Assembly: GCA_032622095.1 (NCBI GenBank)
Contig: CP136069.1
Location: 100,840,278 to 100,904,277, forward strand
Source: Siphonodentalium dalli
Lineage: Eukaryota; Mollusca; Scaphopoda; Gadilida; Siphonodentaliidae
DNA length: 64,000 bases
Reading direction: 5' to 3'
The notes under the pieces were generated by a model. The model worked only from the letters and a program-made list of their open reading frames with translations. It made no database searches and was not told the DNA's origin. This document shows positions 47,769 to 58,457 of the stretch, piece by piece (the stretch's first letter is position 1; every line of letters begins with the position of its first letter). The translations under genes were made by a program, and so were the position numbers.

Positions 47769-49409
47769 TGTATCTGTATCTGTACGTCCCAGTGACCAGT
47801 TTGGCATTTATAGGACGGTGGAGAGAGCGCATTTATTTTTCCGCCCCTAGTTAGAATCGCTTTGAATGTTTCGATATCTGCGGCGTTGACCGTGTCGTCG
47901 TCAAGTTTATTCCAGTCCAGGACGGTGCGCGGGAATAGGGAATATATACTTGAACTGGTCGGAGTTTGCCTGTATTGGTTGGAATGATTGATTGTTGTTG
48001 GTCTCAGACTTTTCCACAATGTTGGTATAGACACGTATTTCTTTGCCTTGATCTTCCTTTTCGATTGGTTTTTTTTTTTTCAGGTAGTTATCGGGTGATA
48101 TTGCGGGGGCCGACCCCTGAACCACTTTGTAAAATAGGGTCAGGCGTTTATTTCTGCGACACTCTTCTAGAGGTGGAAGTTCCAGATGTTTGAGTATTCT
48201 GGTGACGCAGCCCTTATCTCGTGAGTATTGATGAGTACTTACTACTTAGCCGTGTACGGGTCCCAGATTGTGGCGGAGTACTCCGTAATTGGTTTCACCA
48301 GAGCAATATATGCTGTTTTTCTGCATTTTTCTGGGCAGTGTTGGAGGTTCCTCTTCAAGAAGCCGAGGGTGGAGCTTGCCTTCTTGGTGATGTTAGTTAT
48401 GTGTACGTCCCACTTGAGGTCGTTTAACAGTTTGACGCCGAGATAAGGATTTGTGGGTACTTCCGCGAGGATTTTACCGCCCAGTGCAGGGGGGGGGGGG
48501 GGGGGGGGTGAAAAAAAAATTCAGGCACGTATGCCGGGGTGGGTGGGTGGTCAAAGCCACCAACAAGCAATTTTTTCCGCAACTAAAAAAATAAGTTCCT
48601 GCTTGTTTTTTAGTGTTTTGGCAATGAGTTGGGCTTCAAAACCACTTTGAATGAGAGAAATAATGTAATTCTAACTGTAAACAGATTGCAGGCAGTTATC
48701 GTGTTGTATTTTGTTGCAAATTTTGAAATCCAAGATGGCCGCTGGCAGCCATGTTTTTTTGGCCGAATGACCTCAAAATGACTCATTCCTCTTTACACGT
48801 CCATGTTAACATCCATGATAAATAGTATGCACAGAAATTCATATACAGCTGTTTTAGTGTTAAAAGGGGGGGGGTGGGTGTCAAAAACTGGTCGGAAAAA
48901 ACTGCCGAAAACGGAAAAAAATTTGGCGGTGGGGGTGGGTGGGTACAACAAATTATCGAAAGTGAATTTTTTTTCCGACCCCCCCCCCCCCCCTGCCCAG
49001 TGTGTAGAATTTCTGGGTTTTCTGTTGGATGCTCATTATGTAGCATTTGCTGGTGCTGAACCGCACCCCCATTTCTTTGCCCATTCTTCCAGGTTATTCA
49101 GATCGTTCTGTAGTTTGTTGTGGTCTTCGTATTTGTCGATAGGCCGATAGAGTAGGCAGTCGTCGGCGAAGAGTCGGACTTGCGATTTGACTGTGATGAA
49201 AAGGTCATTTATGTGGCACAGAAAAAGCAGCGGTCCTAATACATCACCTTGGGGTACTCCTGACTGCACATCAACTTCTCTTCAGAACTGCCCCTCAAGC
49301 ATGACTCTCATAGATCGTCTGGTTAAGAATGATGTTAGCCAACTATGTATTTGACCATCGATGCCGTATGATGTCAGTTTGTGGAGGAGCTTGTTGTGGG
49401 GCACCGTGT
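47769..49409 (-). pseudogene. CR1-type LINE (LINE-1 of the nest), second half of reverse transcriptase and 3' end
   Basis: Reading down from 49409: TVPHNKLLHKL, then SGVPQGDVLGPLLFL, RLFADDCLLYR (catalytic FADD), a thumb-like part (NPYLGVKL, TAYIALVKPITEYSATIWDP) and a C-terminal part (GCVTRILKHLELPPL, FPRTVLDWNKL), then a short CAGATA tail near 47768. A stop after DPYTAK, one in the region before SGVPQG, and a frame change make it non-functional. It is broken by the hAT-like MITE at 48487. Upstream it continues at 53206; together with 53206-58014 it is one insertion. Confidence 0.85.
48487..48994. mobile_element. hAT-like MITE with G-run ends inserted in the LINE
   Basis: Begins CAGGGGGG with a G run and ends in the complementary C run. 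GCCCAGTG is duplicated at 48479-48486 and 48995-49002 (8 bp, as in hAT). TGAAAAAAAAATTCA inside the left end pairs with the right. Removing it and one duplication joins the LINE frame exactly (TLG then GKIL). A fragment of the ATGGCCGC-family repeat lies inside, at about 48720-48840. Confidence 0.85.
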
Positions 49410-49899
49410 GACTATGACTATGACTATGATTATTCATAACTCATTCATATGATATATACAATTATATACACAGTGTAATATTATAACATTCAATGAGCTA
49501 TCGGGGACAGCATAACCAAGAAGGTTGTCTACCTGCCGTCCCCGTTGAAAAGTAATATAACTATACATGTAATAATAATTTTAATTTATCTAGGTTTTGT
49601 CTTGTTAACTTTAAACATTGGTATATAAATGTCTGTTTTTAAATAAATAATAGTATAATTCGTTTGTCGTTCACCGTTCATCGCTCAGTTTGTGATATGG
49701 TATATAAAGTACAAGCATGTGGAATATGGATATGTGGATGAGGCCAGCGGAGAACCATGATAATTGTTTAACCAATGGGTCGGATAAGGCATTCGAATAA
49801 TACATTCATGTATTTCCTGCGATAGGGTGATGATGCACATGCATTATCTATCCTTCTCTCTTGTTATACAATGTCAGTTATCGCTATACGAATACTATA

Positions 49900-50379
49900 C
49901 TACTTATTAACATCGTTGCAGTCAGGACAATTTTTGTATGTACATTTGGGATTCAGTTGATATGAAGATAGCCTATTTCGAGAGTAATCATTTTTGAACA
50001 TTGTTCGTGTTGGAAGACGTTTTAGTTTGTCGTCCAGGGAATTCCACATCTTCGGAAGATAGTGTTCTGGTAAGTTTTCCGAGAAGACACTTTTCGGTGT
50101 CCCAGATTTGAGCATACCATCTTGTCGCGTGTCATTTTGGGAACTTGTGAAGAATTTTTCAAATGAATTTGGTAACTGGTCGTGAAACCAGTCATGCACA
50201 ATGAGATTTGAATGCAGGGTATAGATATCATTAAATTTTAAAATGTCATTTGTTTTAAATAGCGGATCTGTGTGACTATTGTATTTTTTATTGTTTATTA
50301 TGCGCATGGATTGTTTTTGCAGTTTGAATACTCTATCACTTTTATTCGAATTTCCCCATATATGTATAGCATACATCAA
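49900..50379 (-). pseudogene. second LINE: C-terminal domain
   Basis: Contains AIHIWGN, MRIINNKKYNSHTDPLFK and LKFNDIYTLHSNL, then a cysteine-rich end (CTYKNCPDC), all typical for the region after the reverse transcriptase in this group. It is separated from the upstream frame by a break near 50380-50416. Confidence 0.75.
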
Positions 50380-50416
50380 ATGACTGAACTATTGCATAGT
50401 ATAACGATTTGAGTGC

Positions 50417-50878
50417 TTAGCGTGGTAAGAAGTGTTTAACTTTATTCAGACTATAATTTGCACTGGCAATTCTAGCGCACACATGATTTATGTGATGATG
50501 AAATTTCAAATTTTCATCCAATTTCACACCTAAATAAGTTAATGATTGTTCGTGTCTCGTGTTACCAACCTGTGTAATTTCGGTGTTGTTGATCCTAAGT
50601 GATAGATTATCGCCCCTATGCGAGTTGTTCATAGGATGAAAGAGAATATATTTACATTTTGAAGGATTTATTTGTATATAATTTGCACAACACCATTCGA
50701 AGAATTTTGCTATTTCGGTATTCATATACGCTTTTAAGTCGCGTGTGTTATTACCATATGTATATAGGGTTGTATCGTCAGCAAATGAAAGTAGCGAGAG
50801 GGTGGTTGCATCTTTCATGTCGTTAACGTAAATTAGAAAAAGAAGAGGTCCAAAAATCACCCCTGGGGCACTCCACAA
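50417..50878 (-). pseudogene. second LINE: reverse transcriptase palm to thumb
   Basis: GPLLFLIYVNDM, LSFADDTTLYTYGN (catalytic FADD), NPSKCKYILFH and LTYLGVKLDENLKFHHHI are all present. The upstream GVPQG is in another frame because one base is missing near 50868. Upstream fingers are in the next frame. Confidence 0.8.
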
Positions 50879-51101
50879 CTAACATCTAAAGTTTCAGAGA
50901 GTGTATTTTTAAAGCATACACATTGTTGTCTATTAACTAAATAGCTACGAAACCAGTCGTTTGTAAGACCTATAATTCCATAGTGGGATAGTTTAGATAA
51001 GAGTATTTCATGATTTATAGAGTCAAATGCTTTCGAAAAATCAACGAATAATGCTAATGTTGAATCTCTAGATATTTGGTCATTATTTTGTGCAACTGAA
51101 C

Positions 51102-52310
51102 TTAGGAGTTGAATTGTTGGATGGTAGGTTGAGTGTTTGCTACGAAAACCATACTGGTGTTCGTATAATATATCATTGTCGTTAAGTCTCTGAGTCTGAT
51201 GGCCATTATTTTTTCCATAATTTTGGAAAATATAGGAAGTATACTTATCGGTCGATAATTATTGAAATTAGAATTATCGCCCTTTTTAAAGACTGGAATA
51301 ACTTTCGCCAGTTTCATGTCATCTGGAAATTTCCCCACTTTGAATGAACGATTAATTATGTGGACCAGTGGTTGTGCTACTTCATTAATTGTTACTTTCA
51401 TAAGTTTGCTGGAAATATTATTTAAATCAAGAGTATGTTTTGGTTTTATTTTGAATGCTGTTAGGATTACTTCTTGCTCATTTGTAGGGAGAAGTTTAAA
51501 AATATGTGGATAATGGCCCGTAAGATAATCTACATGTGAGTTTTCAGTATGAGGTATCGAGTTGACTATGTTGTGTCCAACATTAACAAAGAATGAATTA
51601 AAATGGGATGCAATCTCTTTTGGGTCAGATATGCGTTCGCCGTTGCTGATGAATTCGTTTGGTGGTATGAATGATGATTTATTCTTGCCAATTATACTTC
51701 TAAGGATTTTCCAAGTGGCTTTCATGTTGCCCCTGTTTTCATTGAAAATATTCTTATAGTAAAGCGATTTACTCTTCCTGATGACTCTATTATATATATT
51801 GTAGAATGTTTTATATTTTTTTATGTTTAGATCGGTTGGATTTTTTAGTTTCGTTCTATATAGTTTGTTTTTTGTATGCGAAGACGTTAGGACTCCAGAA
51901 GTGATCCAAGGATTTTGTTTTATGAATCTTTTAGGGATGCGAGTATTAGTTACTGGGAAGGCTGTATGGAATACATCAGTATACGTTGTAATAAATCTGT
52001 TGTATGATTCGTTTGGACACTGGCAATTGTATACATCATCAAACGATGATGTGGTAAGAATTTGTTTGAACAAGTTCATATTTTTTTGTGAACAAACTCG
52101 CCGATCACGCGTTGAGCTCATAAGTGGCGCCGGTGATTTAGTCCCATGCATGTAGAAACATGCCAAATGATAAGAAACATCGGTAATTATTATACCCGAT
52201 TCGTTATCATTCAAAACGTTATTTGAGAAAATGTTGTCTATTAGAGTAGCTGAGAATTCAGTTATTCTAGTAGGTCTGGTAATGGATGGTAAAAACCCTT
52301 CTGAGAACAT
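51102..52310 (-). pseudogene. second LINE: end of endonuclease region, linker and reverse transcriptase fingers
   Basis: PTRITEFSATLIDNIFSN marks the end of the endonuclease; RFIKQNPWITSGVL, YYKNIF and TWKILRSIIGK form the linker; LAKVIPVFKKGDNSNFNNYRPISILPIFSKIMEKIM is the start of the fingers (described in pieces: KVIPVFKKGD, NYRPISILP). The frame breaks near 51110-51180, where FSKAFD-like sequence would follow. Confidence 0.8.
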
Positions 52311-52539
52311 TGTATCGACGAATTTTTCAGTTTTGTTATGTGTGCCGAACTTTAATAAATCTATATTGAAATCACCGAATAAATAGCAATTTTTTGTGCT
52401 CGTTGTTTACAATACCTAATATGTTTTCAATCGACGATTGGAATACGTCTAAGTCAGCTAAGGGCGCGGTATTTGGTCTGTAGACACAACCGATGATGTA
52501 AGAATTTTTTTTTTCGGGAAATATTTCCAGGAACAGAGA

Positions 52540-53037
52540 TTAAAATTTGTGAGGATTAAAAATTGTGAGATCGTCTCTAATTTTGTATGGTAAATTGTCA
52601 TTAACATAAACTGCCACGCCCCCTCTTCCGTCGTCGGTCTCTGTTCTCGTCTTATATAGGAGAGGGTGGTAACCTTCTAGAGAGAAATCTAGACCAGTTG
52701 TGTGTATTTTGAATACTTCTGTTAGTCCTATTATATCGAATATGTTGTTTTCTTGTTGAAGTTCACAGAGAAAGTTATTTAATTTATCCCAGTTAGCACT
52801 TAAACTCCGACAATTGAGGTTTAAGATGTTTGGCCCTTTATTGTTAGCGTGTTCGTATTTGGTTTTAAATTCTGAAGGAGATAGATATTGACAATTTTGA
52901 TCATGAAGATCAAATGGTGAGTCGGGAGATATTTCGTCTGGATCATTTGTATGTTTTAGAAGTTCCTCATATATTGTAGAAAAATCCATGGCTGGGTTCT
53001 CCTTGACCTCATCAATGCTTATTCTATGTGATGCCAT
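52540..53037 (-). pseudogene. second LINE: N-terminus and start of AP-type endonuclease
   Basis: Starts with an ATG at 53037 (MASHRISIDEVKENP). LNLNCRSLSANWDKL and IIGLTEVF (catalytic Glu) belong to the apurinic-type endonuclease, as does GRGGVAVYV. A frameshift near 52545 and others before 52310 disrupt the rest (CLFGDFNID-like part at 52340-52390). Confidence 0.8.
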
Positions 53038-53205
53038 TATTATAACATGTCACAATGAAAACATAACTGAGCGATGAACTAAGTAACAATTAAATAATGA
53101 ACAAGACTATTCACATTATCATGTATGATGTGCATGTATACGTTGGCGTATGTCATGTTAACCGCTGGCTAATTGTATTCTGTATTTACATTGAAGCCTA
53201 TTAAG

Positions 53206-53849
53206 CAAACGCCTTTGAAAAGTCGAGTATGGCTACGTCAACCTACTTTCCGTTGTCGTATTTTTGAAGTATGTCGTGGAGTGTGACTTCCAAGTGTGTC
53301 TCGCATGAGTATCCAGTTCTGAAGCCATGATTTAGTGATGTTAGGATGTTATTCTCCTCAAGATGTTTCATAATGTGGCGACATATTATATGTTACAGAA
53401 TTTTACAAGGGACTGATGTTAGGGATACCGGTCTTTAGTTTTCAGCCAGGTGCCTGTCTCCTTTTTTTTGTAGATAATTGACACGTTTGCCTTCAGCCAA
53501 TCTTGGGGGAGTTTGCCGGTGTCTAGGGAGAGCTTGAATATAAGTCTGAGAGCTGGTGCTAGTTCCTTTGCGCATGTCTTGAGTACCCGGTTGGGTATGC
53601 CGTCGGGTCCTGAGGCTTTGTTGGTCTTGAGTCTGTGTAGGAGAACTTCTATGCCTTTTATATCCAGCTCGGTGTTGCTGATGCTGTCATACTTCTTATC
53701 CGGTGGTGTTATATCCGTCTGATTCAGTGGTTCTTCCTTGGTGAATACGGACTGGAATTGTCGGATGAGTACTTCGGCTTTGCCTTTGGCGTCATCTATT
53801 AGGGTTCCTCCATCTTTTAGAGGTGACACTCCGATGTTATCGTGTCGTC
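53206..53849 (-). pseudogene. first LINE: start of reverse transcriptase
   Basis: From 53849 down: DNIGVSPLKDGGTL, FQSVFTKEEPLNQ, KASGPDGIPNRVLK, LPQDWLKANVSIIYKKK, then in another frame NHGFRTGYSCETHLE and VAILDFSKAF, which ends at the border of the second LINE. The break near 53415-53450 and a stop show decay. Continues at 49409 and, upstream, at 55562. Confidence 0.85.
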
Positions 53850-55555
53850 TATGGCAAGCCGTTTTCACATTTTCGATTGATTTGGACGAATTGGACTTAA
53901 GTCAAAATACCACATAATTGTGAATTCGGCGAGGAATTGTACTTAAGTCCAAATGAATTACACTTAAGTCCAAATACAGATATTTTCATCTATTTGGACT
54001 TAAGTCCAATTCCTCGCCGAATTCACAATTATGTAGTATTTGGACTTAAGTCCAATTCATCTGTATAAGAAACATCCCCATCAGATATTAAGCAGGTCTG
54101 GTTTTGCTCATAGGGCGGAGTTGTGGGAAAATGGCCGTTTACATGTGGGTCTAATTCTTGTTGATCTTGTTAATTGTTACCTTTTTCAACATATATAATG
54201 AATCAGCTAGATGTGGACGAGATCATATCAACAATAGCCCGTGTTGTAAGAAGTTCGGAACGATTTTTAACGTATGATGATGTCTGTCTGTCAAAACATT
54301 ACATCGACTGAGTTGACATCGCTTGAGGTGGCCTCACTGACCAGGCTTCACTGATCAGTCAAAGCATTCTTTGATGTCTGCATTTTATTAGTATGGTGGG
54401 TAAATGTCCGGTGGGTAATTGTCCGGGTGGGGAAATGTCCGTATACCGATAATAATGTTACCAGAGTCCGACCAGGTAGATAAAATACCACCCCTTGCTC
54501 TTTATAATTTTAACCTGATAAAAAAGTTACAACTTATGTACAGGGTCCACACTCGATCGAGGCTGCATGCACTAATGGAATTATGACTGCTAATTTGTTT
54601 ATATATTTGACCAAATTTATAGAAATAGTGGGCTAAAGCGTATGTTAACACTGAGTCTGAGAAATATATAATGTAAATTATTTTTGCAATTTTCTTCTGA
54701 TCAAGCCAATTGATGCAAAGAAGTCTCTGTAGAATAGATTGACAAAGTTAACTGAGGCTGTGCTTCACGCAGTCATTACAATAGCAATAGAAGGGGAGTC
54801 ACTCTAATCTATTGTTTTGGCATAATTCGACTTTCGAGTACACCCTTATTACATTGAGTTTGAAAACCGAGCAAATTATACAAATAAGACACTTAGTAAA
54901 TGCAATAAACGAAACTGCGTGTAGCATACACTACATGCTGTCAAATGACAATTGAATCAAGTCGTGAATTAATTTTCATTCATGCATGCATTTAGCATTT
55001 ATTAAGATCCAATTCGGATTCGAAACATTTTCAATCTCGGCATGCCGAAAACAAGCCACGTGGCAAAGGGGACGTACGGAGTCAAGCTGTACGCTCATGC
55101 TATGATTTGTAAGTCCCGCGTAGCATAGGGGACTGAACTCTGTCTTGCAGTTTGGTACGGAATTAGTCTTGATTGACAGCCGTCTTGTGTATGCTTGGAG
55201 TCAGGAATGCCCTGGTTAGTACGGAGTTTGACTGTCAATCAAAACTTGCAGGAATATACCATTACAAAGAAGGGGACTATCGTTTCAAACCAGATGAATT
55301 GGACTTAAGTCCAAATGAATTGGACTTAAGTCCAAATCAATTCGCTAATTGGACTTAAGTCCAATTCATTTGGACTTAAGTCCAATTAATTGCACTTAAG
55401 TCCAATTATTGGACTTAAGTCCAAATAATTGGACTTAAGTCCAAATAATTGGACTTAAGTCCAATAATTGGACTTAATTCCAAATAATTGGACTTAAGTC
55501 CAAATCATTGGACTTAAGTTCAAATCAATCAAAAATGTGAAAACGGCTTGCCATA
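53850..55555. mobile_element. 1.7-kb DNA element with GGACTTAAGTCC palindrome arrays, 6-bp target duplication
   Basis: Ends TATGGCAAGCCGTTTTCACA and its complement; GTCGTC flanks both sides (53844-53849, 55556-55561). Deleting the element and one GTCGTC restores the LINE frame (KARR then HDNIG). Arrays of TTGGACTTAAGTCCAA lie inside each end: about five at 53895-54050, about eleven at 55300-55530. The left array is itself in a hairpin (GCGAGGAATTG / CAATTCCTCGC). The roughly 1.2 kb between has no recognised gene. Confidence 0.9.
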
Positions 55556-55561
55556 GTCGTC

Positions 55562-57292
55562 GGGCCTTTATGTATTGCCAAAATGGTATGGTGGTGTTGT
55601 TCTTCAGCCCCTCGGTAATTTGGGTGTTGACAAAGTCTCATTCGGCTTTTCTTAATTCCCGTTTACACTCTCATTGTATCTGCCTGTAGTTTTCCCATTT
55701 CCCTGATCTTTTCGCTCTGTTGTATATTCTTCTCTTCTTTCTTAATAGGCGCTTCGTGTGTTTGTTAACCCAGGGAGTATTGTGTTTAGGTTTGATCATC
55801 TTTGATGGTATATGTTTTCCACGATCTCCTGGATTCCGCCTTTCAGTGTGTCCCACATGGTGCTGACGTAAGGATTCGTCAGTAGCCGAAGGCTTTCCCC
55901 TAGGATTGCCACTTCGTCCGCCACGGCTCCCCAATCCGCTTTCCCGTACATGTATATTTTGCGGGTAGGTGTGTCTTGGTGGTGAGCTTTCATGTCGAAG
56001 TCCGTCACTACCATGGCATGATCTGATATGCCTGGAATGTTGTTTGGTGTCTTCGCCAGTGATGGGGTTTGAGGTGAAGACTAAGTCGAGGAGGTGCTTT
56101 TCTCTTGTTGGTTTGTCGTGGATCTGTGTTAGTCCAGCTCTTGATGTAGCGTGAAGCATTTTTTCTTGGACTTCCATCTCTGGTGCTGGTTTTGTCACCA
56201 TCAGCCGTTTCCAATCCACGTTAGGGCAGTTGAAGTCGCCGCATAGGATGGTCTGTTTATTGTCTCCAGCTGCCAGTTTGATTGACTTCTCTAGCTCATT
56301 TATGTGTTTGTCCTCGCGGTGGGGCGTGTAGAAGGATCCTATCAGGATGTCTTTATTCGATCGTGCCTTTATCTTTACCCACATTATTTCGCAGTTGGTG
56401 ATGAGTCGTGGCTGCTCCGTTGATATGAGGCTTTTGTGTGCCAGGACGAAGACTCCTCCCCTACTGATTCTCTGTCGTTCCGATATACGTTGTAGTTTTC
56501 GGGGGAAATTTCACTTGATCTGATGTGCCCGTCTGTTGGTTTTTTGCCTGGTTTCACTCCGATCAGCCAAGATTCTGAGCCGCAGATGATGTCCGGTTTT
56601 ACATATTCTATGGTTGCTGCGAGTTCTGCCCTTTTATCCCTGATGCTCCGACAGTTCACAGTGAGGATTCTCAGGTTCCGTTTCGGTGGTAAATCGAAGG
56701 CGCTTGTATGGTTTTGTCTTGGTTCCCCTGTGGTGTTTGCTTTTGATGTGTTGTTTCGCGGTGTTGGTGTGCTCGTCTTCACTGGGCTAAAGGTCGATGG
56801 TGACTCAACAGACTCGATGGTGGAGTTTGGCTGCTCGTAGATGTTTGACGAGAGTTCGTAGCCATGGAAGGTGAATGAGTCCACGTTCATGCTGTCACAT
56901 TTGCAGCATATCCACGCTACACTTGATCTTTCGAGATCTCTAATATCTTGTGTGCAGTTCCCGAGGCAAGAGTGGTGATGCCAGATACTGCAGTGGTCAC
57001 AACAGACGCCACCCACGGACCATGTTACAGGTTTTTCGCAGAATCCGCATGGGTAGATATCCTTTGCCCTGGGTCCTGGTTGGGTTTCAATGTCACCGGA
57101 GAGTATTATCACCAGTAGGATCACGGACATTGGGTTTGCAGCTACAGGCAAATTCATTGGTCCTTTCCTGAAGGTCGCCAGTTTGCTGTTCAAGAGGCAT
57201 GTTGTCAGTTGCTGGTGGTACCATGATGTTGGTGTAAACTGCGCTTTTGCAGCTTGTAGTAGGACTAGTATCGCGACGTATGAGATGAGCAT
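55562..57292 (-). pseudogene. first LINE: ORF2 start with signal-like N-terminus, 2A-like motif, PHD finger and endonuclease
   Basis: The ATG at 57292 starts a hydrophobic segment (MLISYVAILVLLQAAKAQ). A second hydrophobic stretch leads into DIETQPGP at residues 67-74, a variant of the 2A motif. A PHD-like zinc finger follows (CGFCEKP, CCDHC, WHHHSCLG, WICCKC, about residues 82-132). The endonuclease starts at LRILTVNCRSIRDK and contains ICGSESWL and LCGDFNCPNVDW. The frame changes near 56400-56480 and twice later, and TGA codons replace Trp near 55640-55670, so it is dead. The element at 53850 interrupts its end. Confidence 0.85.
57071..57094 (-). other. 2A-like motif DIETQPGP
   Basis: The 2A consensus is D-x-E-x-N-P-G-P, which makes the ribosome skip a peptide bond before the last Pro. 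Here the Asn codon is CAA (Gln), which would be expected to impair skipping. GDIETNPGP-like sequences at the N-terminus of non-LTR retrotransposon proteins are known from marine invertebrates. Confidence 0.7.
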
Positions 57293-57456
57293 GATGTCGG
57301 TATTTAGTAGGATCGTCCTGCTGGCACAGTTAACGATAGGCAGCTCGGGATCAAGTCCTGCTGTTTACTGTGACAGGGTCGACCGCGCCGGCTATAATCC
57401 GATGATTTTAATGAGGTTATTTACCTTAGTGTCTCCGACAGTCCTTTGCGACCTGG

Positions 57457-58014
57457 TCAGCTATCCGATGTAACCATGTTTCTGTTAGAAGCTTCTGGGG
57501 GTGATTCCGTCCACATACAATGAATAATTGTAGTATCTACGAATTCCCTTCTTGTTTGAGAACTTCTGCATCTGGATTTATTGAAGTGTTTCACAGAATA
57601 TGCTGGTACTTCCAGGATGGTAAGTTTACACCCACGGAATTTCGAGATGATGGTTTTCACAGTGTTAAGTTTTTGAGCGATGTCAGAAATTCTCAGCTCA
57701 GCATTTGGATGTAGTTTTGTGAATTTCTTACCTTTGGTTTTGTCAGTCAAATCGCACGTGCCAGGCCATATATAGAACCACACCTTCCCTTTGTAGTGTT
57801 TCGCTATCGTGGCTATGTGTGTCTCCAGTCAGAAGATTGCGTCATCGGTTGTGTACCCCGACGTCGATTTCCACACAAATGATTTTTCTGTGCGAGATCG
57901 GATGTAGTTTTGAAGATAATTTCCCTTGCTGTCAGAGATTATATAGGGAACCCTTGTCGGCTCTTCTTGGATTTGTATTCTATTCACGACGTCTTGCCCC
58001 ATTTTACTTTCCAA
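57457..58014 (-). pseudogene. first LINE: ORF1-like protein with esterase-like (SGNH) region, one in-frame stop
   Basis: From 58014: VPYIISDSKGNYLQNYI is a plausible SGNH block I (DS-K-G). FVWKSTSGYTTDDAIF is followed by a TGA in the Trp position at about 57829, and the same frame continues to FYIWPGTCDLTDK and a C-terminal part. CR1/L2-type ORF1 proteins are known to carry such esterase-like domains. It lies 165 bp upstream of ORF2, in the same orientation, which supports membership of this LINE. Catalytic residues were not verified. Confidence 0.6.
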
Positions 58015-58061
58015 TCAACGTTGGGTAAACTTTCCAATCAACAAATGTCATCAGTAGTAAT

Positions 58062-58277
58062 GGTGGGCACTATGGCCCAGTACCCCCCAGACATGGGCAC
58101 TATGGCCCAGTACCCCCCAGACATGGGCACTATGGCCCAGTACCCCCCAGACATGGGCACTATGGCCCATGGGCCATAGTGCCCATGTCTGGGGGGTACT
58201 GGGCCATAGTGCCCATGTCTGGGGGGTACTGGGCCATAGTGCCCATGTCTGGGGGGTACTGGGCCATAGTTCCCACC
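58062..58277. repeat. perfect palindrome made of 30-bp tandem repeats
   Basis: Three and a half units of GGGCACTATGGCCCAGTACC (30 bp each) are followed, after the centre at 58169/58170, by the same number in reverse complement. Because the units read the same on both strands, both strands encode repeats of MGTMAQYPPD; these are not genes. It sits between the LINE and the virus-like element. Confidence 0.95.
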
Positions 58278-58422
58278 CTGAGGATAGATGTTCCTGTCAT
58301 TGATGTGACATTTCTGATCGAAAAAATGAAAATGGACTTAGAATTATTTTTTTTCAAAAGGAAAATCTCACTTTGGAAAATATCAATTAGCAATCAAGAG
58401 TTTTTCTTTTCGAATATTTGGT

Positions 58423-58438
58423 GGCCCTGAAAAGGGCC
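58423..58438 (-). terminator. histone-type mRNA 3' stem-loop (gene 58458-58922)
   Basis: On the minus strand the sequence is AACGGCCCTTTTCAGGGCCACC: a 6-bp stem and 4-base loop with the flanks of the metazoan histone stem-loop. It begins 19 bases after the stop codon. A purine-rich GAAAAGAAAAACTC follows about 13 bases later, where a histone downstream element would be. Confidence 0.85.
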
Positions 58439-58457
58439 GTTTTATTTTTGTTATAGT

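Larger units (their letters stand above)
49410..53205 (-). mobile_element. second CR1-group LINE, inserted in the first
   Basis: On the minus strand it runs from 53205 to a (CATAGT)n tail at 49410-49430. The flanking LINE resumes on both sides with no missing coding base (GCGTTTG on one side, ACACGGTG on the other), so the insertion has at most a trivial target duplication. It holds a single ORF-2-like region, apparently nearly full length, broken by several indels. No ORF1 was seen. Confidence 0.85.

Noticed and set aside
53895-55530. CTTAAG palindromes as a CRISPR array
   Set aside because: Spacers are 3-10 bases of similar AT-rich sequence, and the array lies inside a transposon end.
58064-58393. 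MGTMAQYPPD-repeat proteins on both strands
   Set aside because: A direct result of the palindromic 30-bp repeat.
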